A stretch of DNA of 5,106 nucleotides from Acidithiobacillus ferruginosus (lineage in GTDB: Bacteria; Pseudomonadota; Gammaproteobacteria; Acidithiobacillales; Acidithiobacillaceae). The DNA lies in the NCBI RefSeq assembly GCF_018854495.1, contig NZ_JABBDR010000258.1:1-5106 (forward strand). Reading direction: 5' to 3'. Under the pieces are notes generated by a model. It did not search any database. It was not told the origin of the DNA and saw nothing but the letters and a program-made list of their open reading frames with translations. Shown one piece after another: positions 1 to 5,106 of the stretch (positions within the stretch are counted from its first letter, which is position 1; the number at the start of each line of letters is the position of its first letter). A program made the position numbers and the translations under genes.

Positions 1-167
1 ACTTTTCTAGACCAGACCTGCAGAAGGCCTTCCCCTTGAAGTCGCAAGCGTCTTATATTGATCTTCTTCGGTGGGCGGGGGTCACTGTTCCAGCTGCTGA
101 TCCTGCTGCTGTACGGCTACGTCACTTTCAAGCAGCATATAAATCTATGCTTGGTCGGCTCAAATAA
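1..167 (+). CDS. C-terminal end of a probable glycosyltransferase (partial)
   Basis: This reading frame is open from the left edge (first full codon at 3) and stops at TAA 165-167, giving 54 residues of a protein whose start lies outside the window. It has normal protein composition: the near-N-terminal stretch SRPDLQKAFP is followed by a Tyr/Leu/Trp-containing segment (YIDLLRWAGV) and a basic helical tail ending MLGRLK. An 'RPDLQ-x-AFP' motif followed by an aromatic segment ending in Trp is a pattern I associate with C-terminal or linker regions of bacterial glycosyltransferases of polysaccharide clusters. That is family knowledge from memory, not a search. The gene lies 65 bases upstream of a sugar epimerase on the same strand, which agrees with a role in glycan or glycolipid assembly. 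The reading frame is well supported; the function is tentative because no catalytic region is visible. Confidence 0.6.
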   Translation, partial: FSRPDLQKAFPLKSQASYIDLLRWAGVTVPAADPAAVRLRHFQAAYKSMLGRLK

Positions 168-232
168 CGTGGAGCGTTTGATGTATATTCATATCAAAAC
201 ATATGTCTTATTGGCTATTACCAAGGCAACCT
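168..232 (+). other. Short AT-rich intergenic gap, possible weak promoter
   Basis: This 65-base spacer between the upstream stop and the epimerase start is more A+T-rich than the flanking genes. It contains TATATT at 184-189, one mismatch from a sigma-70 -10 element, but no convincing -35 box lies 16-18 bases upstream. A TTGATG at 178-183 is a better -35 but has only a poor partner (TATGTC, 202-207). The downstream operon could have its own promoter here or be read through from the upstream gene; the sequence does not decide this. Confidence 0.25.
223..226 (+). promoter_or_regulatory. Ribosome binding site that decides the epimerase start
   Basis: AAGG at 223-226 lies six bases upstream of ATG 233. 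The alternative in-frame ATG at 203 has only AT-rich sequence in front of it and would add ten residues (MSYWLLPRQP) before the expected start of a Rossmann-fold protein. The site therefore supports 233 as the start. Confidence 0.55.
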
Positions 233-1186
233 ATGAATCAAACAGATAAGAAAAACCGCAAAATCATCCTCCCCGGTGGGGCCGGCCTCGTCGGTCAAAA
301 CCTCATTCCCCGACTTAAGGCCAAGGGGTACACCCACATCGTGGTGCTCGATAAACATAGACATAATTTGGGTGTTTTGCAGCAAATGCACCCCGACATC
401 ACGGCGGAGTGGGCTGATCTCGCCGCGCCTGGACCTTGGTCCAAGCACTTTGAAGGGGTGGATACTGTGGTCATGCTGCAGGCGCAGATCGGGGCCAAAG
501 AACGGGAAACCTATGTCCGGAATACCGTGACATCCACTCGGTATGTGCTGGAGGCGATAAAAAAGTATCAGGTGCCTTATATCGTCCATATCAGCTCATC
601 GGTCCTGGAATCCAAGGCTGAGGATTATTACACCCAGACAAAGAAAGAGCAGGAGGATATGGTCCTGGCGAGCGGTGTGGACAACGTCGTACTGAGACCG
701 ACCCTGATGTTCGGTTGGTTTGATCGCAAGCATCTAGGGTGGCTGTCCCGCTTCATGCAGCGAGTGCCTGTGTTCCCCATTCCCGGTGACGGAAAGTATC
801 TGCGGCAACCGCTATATGTAGGTGACTTTTGCGACATCATCGTTAGCTGTATCGAGCACCGCCGGATTGGTGGCGTCTACCACATTACGGGCATGGAGAA
901 GATCGACTACATCGATATCATCCGTACTATCCGCAAAGCCGTTGGCGCGAAGACCATGATCATACACATCCCTTACTGGCTCTTTGCGGCACTTTTACGC
1001 ACATGGGCTGCTTTCGATAATAACCCTCCCTTCACTGTGCCCCAGCTCAAAGCTCTAGTGACCCCGGACGTGTTCGAGGTGATCGACTGGCCCGGTATAT
1101 TCGGCGTAAAAGCCACCCCTTTTGCGAAGGCAATCCAGGAAACCTTCTTGGACCCTACCTACAGCAAGATCGAACTGGAGTTCTAG
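233..1186 (+). CDS. NAD-dependent epimerase/dehydratase (extended SDR family)
   Basis: This is a protein of 317 residues if started at ATG 233, a normal length for extended short-chain dehydrogenases acting on nucleotide- or lipid-linked sugars. The N-terminal Rossmann motif GGAGLVG is at residues 15-21. Asp40 at the end of the second strand (VVLD) suggests NAD rather than NADP. The catalytic set is visible: Ser in HISSS (residues 121-123) and Tyr133-x-x-x-Lys137 in YTQTK. The segment around [10 protein letters not shown] and the later [11 protein letters not shown] fit the substrate-side part of NAD-dependent epimerases. The start of the next gene lies 8 bases downstream, so it is co-transcribed with an FAD oxidoreductase and a GtrA protein. 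Substrate and exact reaction (epimerisation, dehydration or reduction) cannot be read from the sequence. The fold and cofactor are nearly certain; a sugar-modifying role is inferred from context. Confidence 0.9.
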   Translation: MNQTDKKNRKIILPGGAGLVGQNLIPRLKAKGYTHIVVLDKHRHNLGVLQQMHPDITAEWADLAAPGPWSKHFEGVDTVVMLQAQIGAKERETYVRNTVTSTRYVLEAIKKYQVPYIVHISSSVLESKAEDYYTQTKKEQEDMVLASGVDNVVLRPTLMFGWFDRKHLGWLSRFMQRVPVFPIPGDGKYLRQPLYVGDFCDIIVSCIEHRRIGGVYHITGMEKIDYIDIIRTIRKAVGAKTMIIHIPYWLFAALLRTWAAFDNNPPFTVPQLKALVTPDVFEVIDWPGIFGVKATPFAKAIQETFLDPTYSKIELEF

Positions 1187-1194
1187 GCAATCTT

Positions 1195-2481
1195 ATGACG
1201 AATCCAAAATCGGTAGCGGTCATCGGCGCAGGACCTATGGGGCTGGCGGTGGCTTATCAGGCGGCTAAGGATGGCCACCGGGTCACCATATTCGAGGCGG
1301 ATGACCGTATCGGCGGGATGACCGCTGCCTTTGACTTTGATGGCCTTTCCATTGAGCGCTTCTACCACTTCATCTGCACGTCTGACCAACCCTTATTTAC
1401 CTTGCTGGACGAGCTGGGTATTCGAGACAAGCTGCGCTGGAAAGAAACGCGCATGGGATATTATTACCAGGGCGACGTGCATCCCTGGGGAAACCCCATC
1501 GCTTTGCTAAAGTTTCCTGGTCTCGGATTGATCAGCAAGATCCGCTATGGGGCGCATGCTTTCCTGTCCACCAAGCGCAAGGACTGGCGCCCATTGGATC
1601 ATCTAGAAGCTACCCAATGGATCCGCAAGTGGGTCGGCACGCAGGCATTTGATGTTCTTTGGCGCCGCCTCTTTGACCTCAAGTTCTATGATTATGCCGA
1701 TACACTATCCGCCGCCTGGATATGGACACGTATCAAGCGTATCGGGTCTTCACGCTACAGTATGATGCGAGAGAAGCTCGGCTATTTGGAAGGCGGCTCG
1801 GAGACCCTGTTGAATGCTCTACGGGAGGTCATCGAACAATCCGGAGGCGCTATTCGCTTAGGCACTCCAGTCGAGCGCGTTTTGCATGAGCATGGCAAGG
1901 TCACCGGGGTACAGGTGGCTGGGCAGCTAACTCACTTCGACGCTGTCGTGAGCACTGTGCCGGTGCCCTTCGTCCCCAGATTGATCCCCGACCTTCCAGA
2001 GCCTTTGCTCAATCAATACCGCGCGCTCAAGAATATCGCCGTAGTCTGCGTGATCGTCAAAACCACCAAGCCCATCACCAAAAACTTCTGGCTCAACGTC
2101 AACGACCCCCAGATGGATATACCGGGACTGGTGGAATTTACCAACCTCCGCGAATTGTCAGGGCATGTCACTTATGTGCCATTCTATATGCCCGGCGAGC
2201 ATCCGAAGTATCAGGATCCTGACCAAGCATTCTTGAGCAAGGTGCGCCACTATCTACAAACCATCAATCCCGATCTGAAGGACTGTGACATCTTGGCCAT
2301 GTACGCCAACCGCTATCGCTATGCCCAACCCATCTGCGGCCCTGGCTATCTGGATACCTTGCCACCCATTAAGCTATCCATAGAAGGGCTGTATGTCGCG
2401 GACACATCCTACTACTATCCAGAGGATCGGGGCATATCCGAGAGTGTCCAGATGGGCCGACAGATTGCCAGAATGCTGTAG
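1195..2481 (+). CDS. FAD/NAD(P)-dependent oxidoreductase, amine-oxidase/UGM-like fold
   Basis: This protein of 428 residues starts at ATG 1195, with a weak AGG about seven bases upstream that overlaps the previous stop codon. The N-terminal dinucleotide-binding motif GAGPMG is at residues 11-16, with Glu34 at the end of strand 2 for the adenosine ribose, followed by the R-x-G-G signature at 38-41. [12 protein letters not shown] near residues 198-209 matches the segment seen in phytoene-desaturase and protoporphyrinogen-oxidase relatives. The C-terminal FAD contact GLYVAD (398-403) and [11 protein letters not shown] (412-422) closes the fold. Automatic annotation would call it an amine oxidase, protoporphyrinogen oxidase or UDP-galactopyranose mutase relative. 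Its place between a sugar SDR and GtrA argues for action on a sugar or lipid-linked sugar rather than on heme. No transmembrane segment is evident. Family assignment is firm; the substrate is unknown. Confidence 0.88.
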   Translation: MTNPKSVAVIGAGPMGLAVAYQAAKDGHRVTIFEADDRIGGMTAAFDFDGLSIERFYHFICTSDQPLFTLLDELGIRDKLRWKETRMGYYYQGDVHPWGNPIALLKFPGLGLISKIRYGAHAFLSTKRKDWRPLDHLEATQWIRKWVGTQAFDVLWRRLFDLKFYDYADTLSAAWIWTRIKRIGSSRYSMMREKLGYLEGGSETLLNALREVIEQSGGAIRLGTPVERVLHEHGKVTGVQVAGQLTHFDAVVSTVPVPFVPRLIPDLPEPLLNQYRALKNIAVVCVIVKTTKPITKNFWLNVNDPQMDIPGLVEFTNLRELSGHVTYVPFYMPGEHPKYQDPDQAFLSKVRHYLQTINPDLKDCDILAMYANRYRYAQPICGPGYLDTLPPIKLSIEGLYVADTSYYYPEDRGISESVQMGRQIARML

Positions 2482-2491
2482 GGACTGAGCT

Positions 2492-2908
2492 ATGCGCATC
2501 TTTTTTTCCCGTCAATTTATGGTTTTCATACTCACCGGCGGATTTGCAGCTGCGATCAACTTTGGCAGCCGGTTTTTTTATAACACCTTCGTGGGCTTTT
2601 CGGCTGCGGTGACCTTGGCTTATCTCACCGGTATGGTCACAGCCTTCATCCTGGCCAAGCTTTTTGTATTCCAAATATCGTCCCACTCAACAGCAAAATC
2701 TGCGGCTTTATTCGCCTTAGTCAATGTATTTGCTTTTGCACAAACCTGGATTGTCAGCATGGTGCTGGCCTACCATTTGCTGCCCGCCATGGGCATTCAA
2801 GAGTTCGATAAAGCGATCGCGTCTGCGGTGGGTATATCCATCCCGGTCTTCACCAGCTTCATAGCACATAAGTACATAACTTTTCGGGAGATGCCATCAC
2901 AAATATGA
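2492..2908 (+). CDS. GtrA-family membrane protein (probable polyprenyl-linked sugar translocation)
   Basis: This is a small protein of 138 residues with four predicted membrane helices, at roughly residues 9-30, 36-60, 70-97 and 109-131, separated by short polar loops. Length, helix number, the early FxxxGGxAAxxN-type segment (Asn23) and the C-terminal HKYITF ending match the GtrA family. Members are thought to move polyprenyl-phosphate-linked sugars across the inner membrane or to help glycosyltransferases in O-antigen, arabinan or teichoic-acid decoration. The start at ATG 2492 has a good ribosome site (AGGGA, 2480-2484) seven bases upstream that overlaps the preceding TAG, so it is the third gene of the operon and probably translationally linked. 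No gene follows it on this strand in the window. The family call is strong; direction and substrate of transport are inferred. Confidence 0.88.
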   Translation: MRIFFSRQFMVFILTGGFAAAINFGSRFFYNTFVGFSAAVTLAYLTGMVTAFILAKLFVFQISSHSTAKSAALFALVNVFAFAQTWIVSMVLAYHLLPAMGIQEFDKAIASAVGISIPVFTSFIAHKYITFREMPSQI

Positions 2909-2941
2909 GAAACTTGTGCCTAAATATAGCCGGATTCCATA

Positions 2942-2969
2942 AAACGAAGGTTTAATCGACACTTCGTTT
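2942..2969. terminator. Stem-loop, possible weak bidirectional terminator
   Basis: AAACGAAG (2942-2949) and CTTCGTTT (2962-2969) form a perfect 8-bp stem with a 12-nt loop. On the - strand the stem runs into TTTTAT, and on the + strand the right arm ends in TTT. It lies 33 bases after the gtrA-type stop, between convergent genes, which is the right place for a terminator. The stem has only three G-C pairs and the T tract is short, so terminator strength is doubtful. Confidence 0.3.
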
Positions 2970-3039
2970 CTGGACGCTTTCAGGGCCAAATCCGCCCCTG
3001 AAGTGTCTGATAACTCGTCTATCGTTCAGCGTCTGGAAA
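2967..3039 (+). repeat. Nested inverted repeats, potential branched RNA/DNA structure
   Basis: TTTCTGGACGCT (2967-2978) can pair with AGCGTCTGGAAA (3028-3039) over all 12 positions on + strand RNA, two of them G-U wobbles. Directly inside it TTCAGGG (2979-2985) pairs perfectly with CCCTGAA (2996-3002) around a 10-nt loop. An alternative pairing joins GACACTTC (2958-2965) with GAAGTGTC (3000-3007). The wobbles become A-C mismatches on the opposite strand, so a + strand transcript is favoured. It could be a 3' UTR structure of the envelope operon, part of a small RNA, or a remnant of a recombination site. Confidence 0.35.
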
Positions 3040-3058
3040 ACCCTGCCTATTCAACTTG

Positions 3059-3203
3059 TCACTGTGATACTCTCTCGCAACCGACCGTTTTTGAGAGGCT
3101 CCCCAAATCGAGAATCGCCCCCAGACATTCCGGGGCTTCCAGCTTCTCGGTTTCCACTCTCGTTTCTTGACCGGGCAGGGAGACGGCTTTCGAGAAATCA
3201 ACA
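3059..3203 (-). other. Possible frameshifted C-terminal tail of the LPD7 protein
   Basis: Just past the TGA at 3206-3204, the - strand frame displaced by one base stays open for 48 codons to TGA 3061-3059. Its product has ordinary composition, with acidic and hydrophobic residues alternating (for example LEAPECLGAILDLGSLSK). The four-G run at 3213-3210, immediately before the stop, is a natural place for an indel or sequencing error. Loss of one G would join the two frames. The protein may equally end at the TGA as annotated, since G+C-rich DNA often has open shadow frames. Confidence 0.3.
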
Positions 3204-5106
3204 TCACCACCCCGGAGTGGATAAACCGCGCTGGAGTGCTCGCTCCTGTTCCAGCAACACCTCCCGCTGACCGGCCAGTATCCCGGATTCTGCCTGCTCT
3301 GTGGTAAGACCCACCTTGCAGGCGTGATCCACCGCCTTTCGGGCGTCGGCTTGCACACGGTTCCATGTGGCGTCATCACAGCCACGTTCTGTGCCGGCAC
3401 CCGCTGCGCGCTGAATGGCGGCCCCGGCCTCCTCGCAGGCCTCCAGCGCCCGCCGCTTGGTTCTGGCCTGATCCCAGAACGTGCGCCCATCACGCACCGC
3501 TTGCCGCTCTGCTGTGAGGTCGTCATGCGGGTATGTCCAGACGGATTTTCCGGCGCGTTCCTCCAGTTGGTATCCAGCCGCTGGGTAGGCCTCACGCAGA
3601 TCGGTTTTCGCCTCAGCGTCGTTTCTCAGAATTTCCGCCAGATCCTGCAGTTTCTTCCGGCGCTCCTGCCGATCTTTCTCGATGGCCGCCAGCCGCTGCT
3701 CTTCGATCCAGACGGCTCGCTGTTCCTGAAACGCTTCTCGGGCGGCTTCGGCATAGGGGGAGAGCGCCGCCCAGGTGGCGGCGCCCTGTTCGCGCTGCTT
3801 CCGCAGCGCCTGCTCCCCTTGGCTTGCGGCCTGCTCGCGTTCGCTCAGGATCGTCTGTAGCATCCGGATTTGCCCCTCTACCTTTCCGGCTTCGGCCTTC
3901 CGGGAGGGCGTCCAGGCCATCAGGCCCGTGGCAGCTTCCCGATGCTGGGCCTGATAGGCGGCCAGCGCCTTCTCCCAGCCACCCTGCCGTCGGCCTTCCT
4001 CCACCCACTTTCCCCGGGTGCCCGTGGCGTTTTGGTCATAGGCAACCCTGGCGGCCTGCCGGGCCTGGCGGAGTTCTTCCGCGCCGACCGAACGGGCATG
4101 CCGCTGCAGGGCGCCCAAACGCTGCTCCAAACTGTTCGCCTCGGATGCGTGCGTCCCTTCCAGGAGCTTGGCAACGGCTTCCCGCCGAGCCTGCTCCCGC
4201 TCCAGATGCTGTTCCATCTGCCTTTCCGCCTCCTGACGTTGCTCCCGCTCCTGCTGACGCCAGTGCCAATGCTCGCGAATCTCCCAGCCATCCACCCGGT
4301 AGCCATGGCGAACCATGGCCCGCTCCTGAATGCGCTCCCGTCGCGATTGTTCCTCGATGATCCGCCGGGCTTCTTGCTCCAACTGCGGGTCCGCAAGGGT
4401 GAAGCCCGCCACGATGGCCGCTTGGGCCGCTCGCCGCCGGAAGTCCTCGCCGCCGGTGAGGTCCAGATGGCCCCAGCCTTTAGCCCGCGCTTCTTCCAGC
4501 AGAAGAGCGATTTCTGCGGCGTTGCCTTCTTTGGCCACGATCCGGTCACCATAATCCGTCACCGTGACGTTTTTGTGATCGGTGAGGGTCAGACTGCCGT
4601 CCTGGTTGCGATAGACGCGGTAACAATCCTTGTAACGTCCGGCCAGTTCGGCATCGTAGGCCTCCGTCAGCACCCGCTCCCGCCAGACCGGCCATTGCGG
4701 TCTGGCGGGATGACGCACACCTGGGCGGGACTCCTGCTCAGTGGCGCTGTCCAGTTCCAGGCGCTTTTGTTCCTGCTCCTGTTTACGCACATTCCACGCC
4801 TTTCGGGCCGCAAATATTGTACGGCGCTCCACTTCCAGCTCGTCCATGGGATAGGCCAAGACGTGCCGACCTTCCCGTTCTTCCAGCCGGTATCCCGCTT
4901 CCGCGTAGGCCTTTTCCAGATCCGCTCTCGCTTCAACGTCGGTTCTTAGCGTTTCCGCCAGATCCAGCAACTTCTGCCGCCGGGCCTCGCGCTCGGCCTC
5001 GATGGTGGCCAGACGCGCCTGCTCTTCCTTCTCGCCGTTCCTCACCCAGCGCTCATTCCATCGGCACCGTATATCCAGTTGCTCCAGCATGGCCAGCTCG
5101 GCCACA
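3204..5106 (-). CDS. Large LPD7-domain protein, probable relaxase C-terminal part (5' partial)
   Basis: This frame is open from the right edge to TGA 3206-3204. A GTG codon at 5105-5103 is the first full codon, but it is probably internal, so the 633 residues seen are a C-terminal part (numbered from that codon). Residues about 155-240 match LPD7 (large polyvalent protein-associated domain 7): a two-strand CYRVYRN...LTLTD start, then DYGDRIVAKEG, a helix, KGWGHLDLTGG, and the DFRRRAAQAA helix ending in VAGF. LPD7 is commonly found C-terminal to relaxase domains of MobA/MobL or TraI/VirD2 type on plasmids and integrative elements. Residues 240-470 are long charged helices rich in Glu, Arg and Gln, likely coiled coil. 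A module at 31-104 recurs at 471-544. It is visibly more G+C-rich than the genes to the left. No catalytic Tyr or His triad is in the window, so the relaxase role is inferred. It could be another polyvalent mobile-element protein. Confidence 0.75.
   Translation of the reverse strand, partial: VAELAMLEQLDIRCRWNERWVRNGEKEEQARLATIEAEREARRQKLLDLAETLRTDVEARADLEKAYAEAGYRLEEREGRHVLAYPMDELEVERRTIFAARKAWNVRKQEQEQKRLELDSATEQESRPGVRHPARPQWPVWRERVLTEAYDAELAGRYKDCYRVYRNQDGSLTLTDHKNVTVTDYGDRIVAKEGNAAEIALLLEEARAKGWGHLDLTGGEDFRRRAAQAAIVAGFTLADPQLEQEARRIIEEQSRRERIQERAMVRHGYRVDGWEIREHWHWRQQEREQRQEAERQMEQHLEREQARREAVAKLLEGTHASEANSLEQRLGALQRHARSVGAEELRQARQAARVAYDQNATGTRGKWVEEGRRQGGWEKALAAYQAQHREAATGLMAWTPSRKAEAGKVEGQIRMLQTILSEREQAASQGEQALRKQREQGAATWAALSPYAEAAREAFQEQRAVWIEEQRLAAIEKDRQERRKKLQDLAEILRNDAEAKTDLREAYPAAGYQLEERAGKSVWTYPHDDLTAERQAVRDGRTFWDQARTKRRALEACEEAGAAIQRAAGAGTERGCDDATWNRVQADARKAVDHACKVGLTTEQAESGILAGQREVLLEQERALQRGLSTPGW
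3474..3695 (-). repeat. Intragenic protein-level repeat, copy B
   Basis: This encodes residues 471-544 of the LPD7 protein and aligns without gaps to residues 31-104 (copy A), with 40 identities in 74 by hand count. Shared blocks include DLAE-x-LR-x-D, DL-x-x-AY, AGY-x-LEER and a YP before a conserved Asp. It lies after the coiled-coil stretch, near the C terminus. Confidence 0.85.
4678..4710. repeat. Perfect 13-bp inverted repeat inside the LPD7 gene
   Basis: TCCCGCCAGACCG (4678-4690) is exactly complementary to CGGTCTGGCGGGA (4698-4710) around the 7-nt loop GCCATTG. The stem is very G+C-rich, so the hairpin should be stable in single-stranded DNA or RNA. It falls in the codons of the Pro/Arg/Trp-rich linker (residues about 132-142, RPQWPVWRE) just before LPD7. 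No T tract follows on either strand, so it is not an ordinary terminator. Confidence 0.85.
4794..5015 (-). repeat. Intragenic protein-level repeat, copy A
   Basis: This encodes residues 31-104 of the visible part of the LPD7 protein, homologous to copy B at residues 471-544. DNA similarity is also clear, for example the identical 14-mer GGATCTGGCGGAAA in both copies, so the two derive from a duplication and not from shared amino-acid bias alone. Predicted structure is a charged helix, a short helix with AGYRLEER, a strand-like HVLAYP, and another helix. Confidence 0.85.

Larger units (their letters stand above)
2909..3203. other. Convergent intergenic region between envelope operon and mobile-type gene
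   Basis: This gap of 295 bases separates the + strand operon end from the annotated stop of the - strand gene. The left half (2942-3039) is rich in inverted repeats, described separately. The right half (3059-3203) is open on the - strand in a shifted frame and may be coding. I saw no tRNA, no recognisable attachment core and no insertion-sequence end. Since the two genes converge here, transcription terminators for both directions are expected. Confidence 0.6.

Noticed and set aside
203..232. ATG 203 as start of the epimerase
   Set aside because: It would add ten residues and lacks a ribosome site. ATG 233 has AAGG six bases upstream and gives the usual distance to the Rossmann motif.
58..249. 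63-residue + strand ORF over the left edge
   Set aside because: It overlaps both the end of the upstream gene and the epimerase start in another frame. The frame ending at 167 has the more convincing protein sequence.
2369..2686. 105-residue - strand ORF across the FAD oxidoreductase and GtrA genes
   Set aside because: It is antisense to two confidently assigned genes and has no recognisable motif.
2942..3039. Integron attC site
   Set aside because: The required RYYYAAC and GTTRRRY core sites are not found at the ends of the folded region, and no integrase is present.
3059..3067. TCACTGTGA, an odd-length palindrome
   Set aside because: It is short, single, overlaps a stop codon of a possible coding tail, and has no promoter nearby, so it is not supported as an operator.
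3533..4360. Second + strand ORF of 275 residues opposite the LPD7 gene
   Set aside because: The Pro/Arg/Ala-rich composition without motifs is an antisense shadow.
4678..4720. The 13-bp inverted repeat as a classical origin of transfer
   Set aside because: I could not match flanking bases to the nic consensus of RP4-type (MOBP) or RSF1010-type (MOBQ) origins, and it lies inside a coding region. Kept only as an unexplained hairpin.
3870..4949. Long + strand ORF of 359 residues opposite the LPD7 gene
   Set aside because: It is fully antisense to a well-supported gene with a recognisable domain and internal repeat. Its product is a low-complexity Leu/Pro/Gly/Arg-rich sequence typical of the opposite strand of a G+C-rich gene.

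Overview
The window suggests a Gram-negative bacterium, most likely a member of the Pseudomonadota. The basis is a cell-envelope sugar gene cluster beside a large LPD7-type, probably relaxase-like, mobile-element protein. Codon choice is mixed and moderately G+C-rich on the left and clearly more G+C-rich on the right. An acidophilic or sulfur-oxidising proteobacterium such as Acidithiobacillus would fit, but nothing here proves the genus.

Left part (1-2908, all on the + strand): four tightly spaced genes. First comes the C-terminal end of a gene that enters from outside the window, probably a glycosyltransferase, with its stop at 165-167. Then follow an NAD-dependent epimerase/dehydratase of the extended SDR family (233-1186), an FAD-dependent oxidoreductase of the amine-oxidase/UDP-galactopyranose-mutase/phytoene-desaturase fold (1195-2481), and a four-helix GtrA-family membrane protein (2492-2908). 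The last three are separated by 8 and 10 bases and form one operon. A plausible joint role is redox modification or epimerisation of a sugar, possibly polyprenyl-linked, with GtrA acting in membrane translocation and the glycosyltransferase using the product. This is inference. The set resembles, in functional classes only, the mycobacterial DprE1/DprE2/GtrA neighbourhood.

Middle (2909-3203): a convergent gap. It holds several inverted repeats at 2942-3039 that could fold into a branched structure or act as terminators. It also holds an open reading frame (3059-3203, - strand) that could be the frameshifted tail of the gene to its right.

Right part (3204-5106, - strand): the C-terminal 633 residues or so of a large protein whose start lies beyond the right edge. 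It has an LPD7 domain, long charged helical stretches, and two diverged copies of a module of about 74 residues, one before and one well after LPD7. Such proteins are usually relaxases of plasmids or integrative elements, but the catalytic part is not in the window. A perfect 13-bp inverted repeat with a 7-nt loop lies inside this gene. The gap between the two halves may mark the edge of an integrated element. No tRNA, rRNA, CRISPR array or transposase was recognised.
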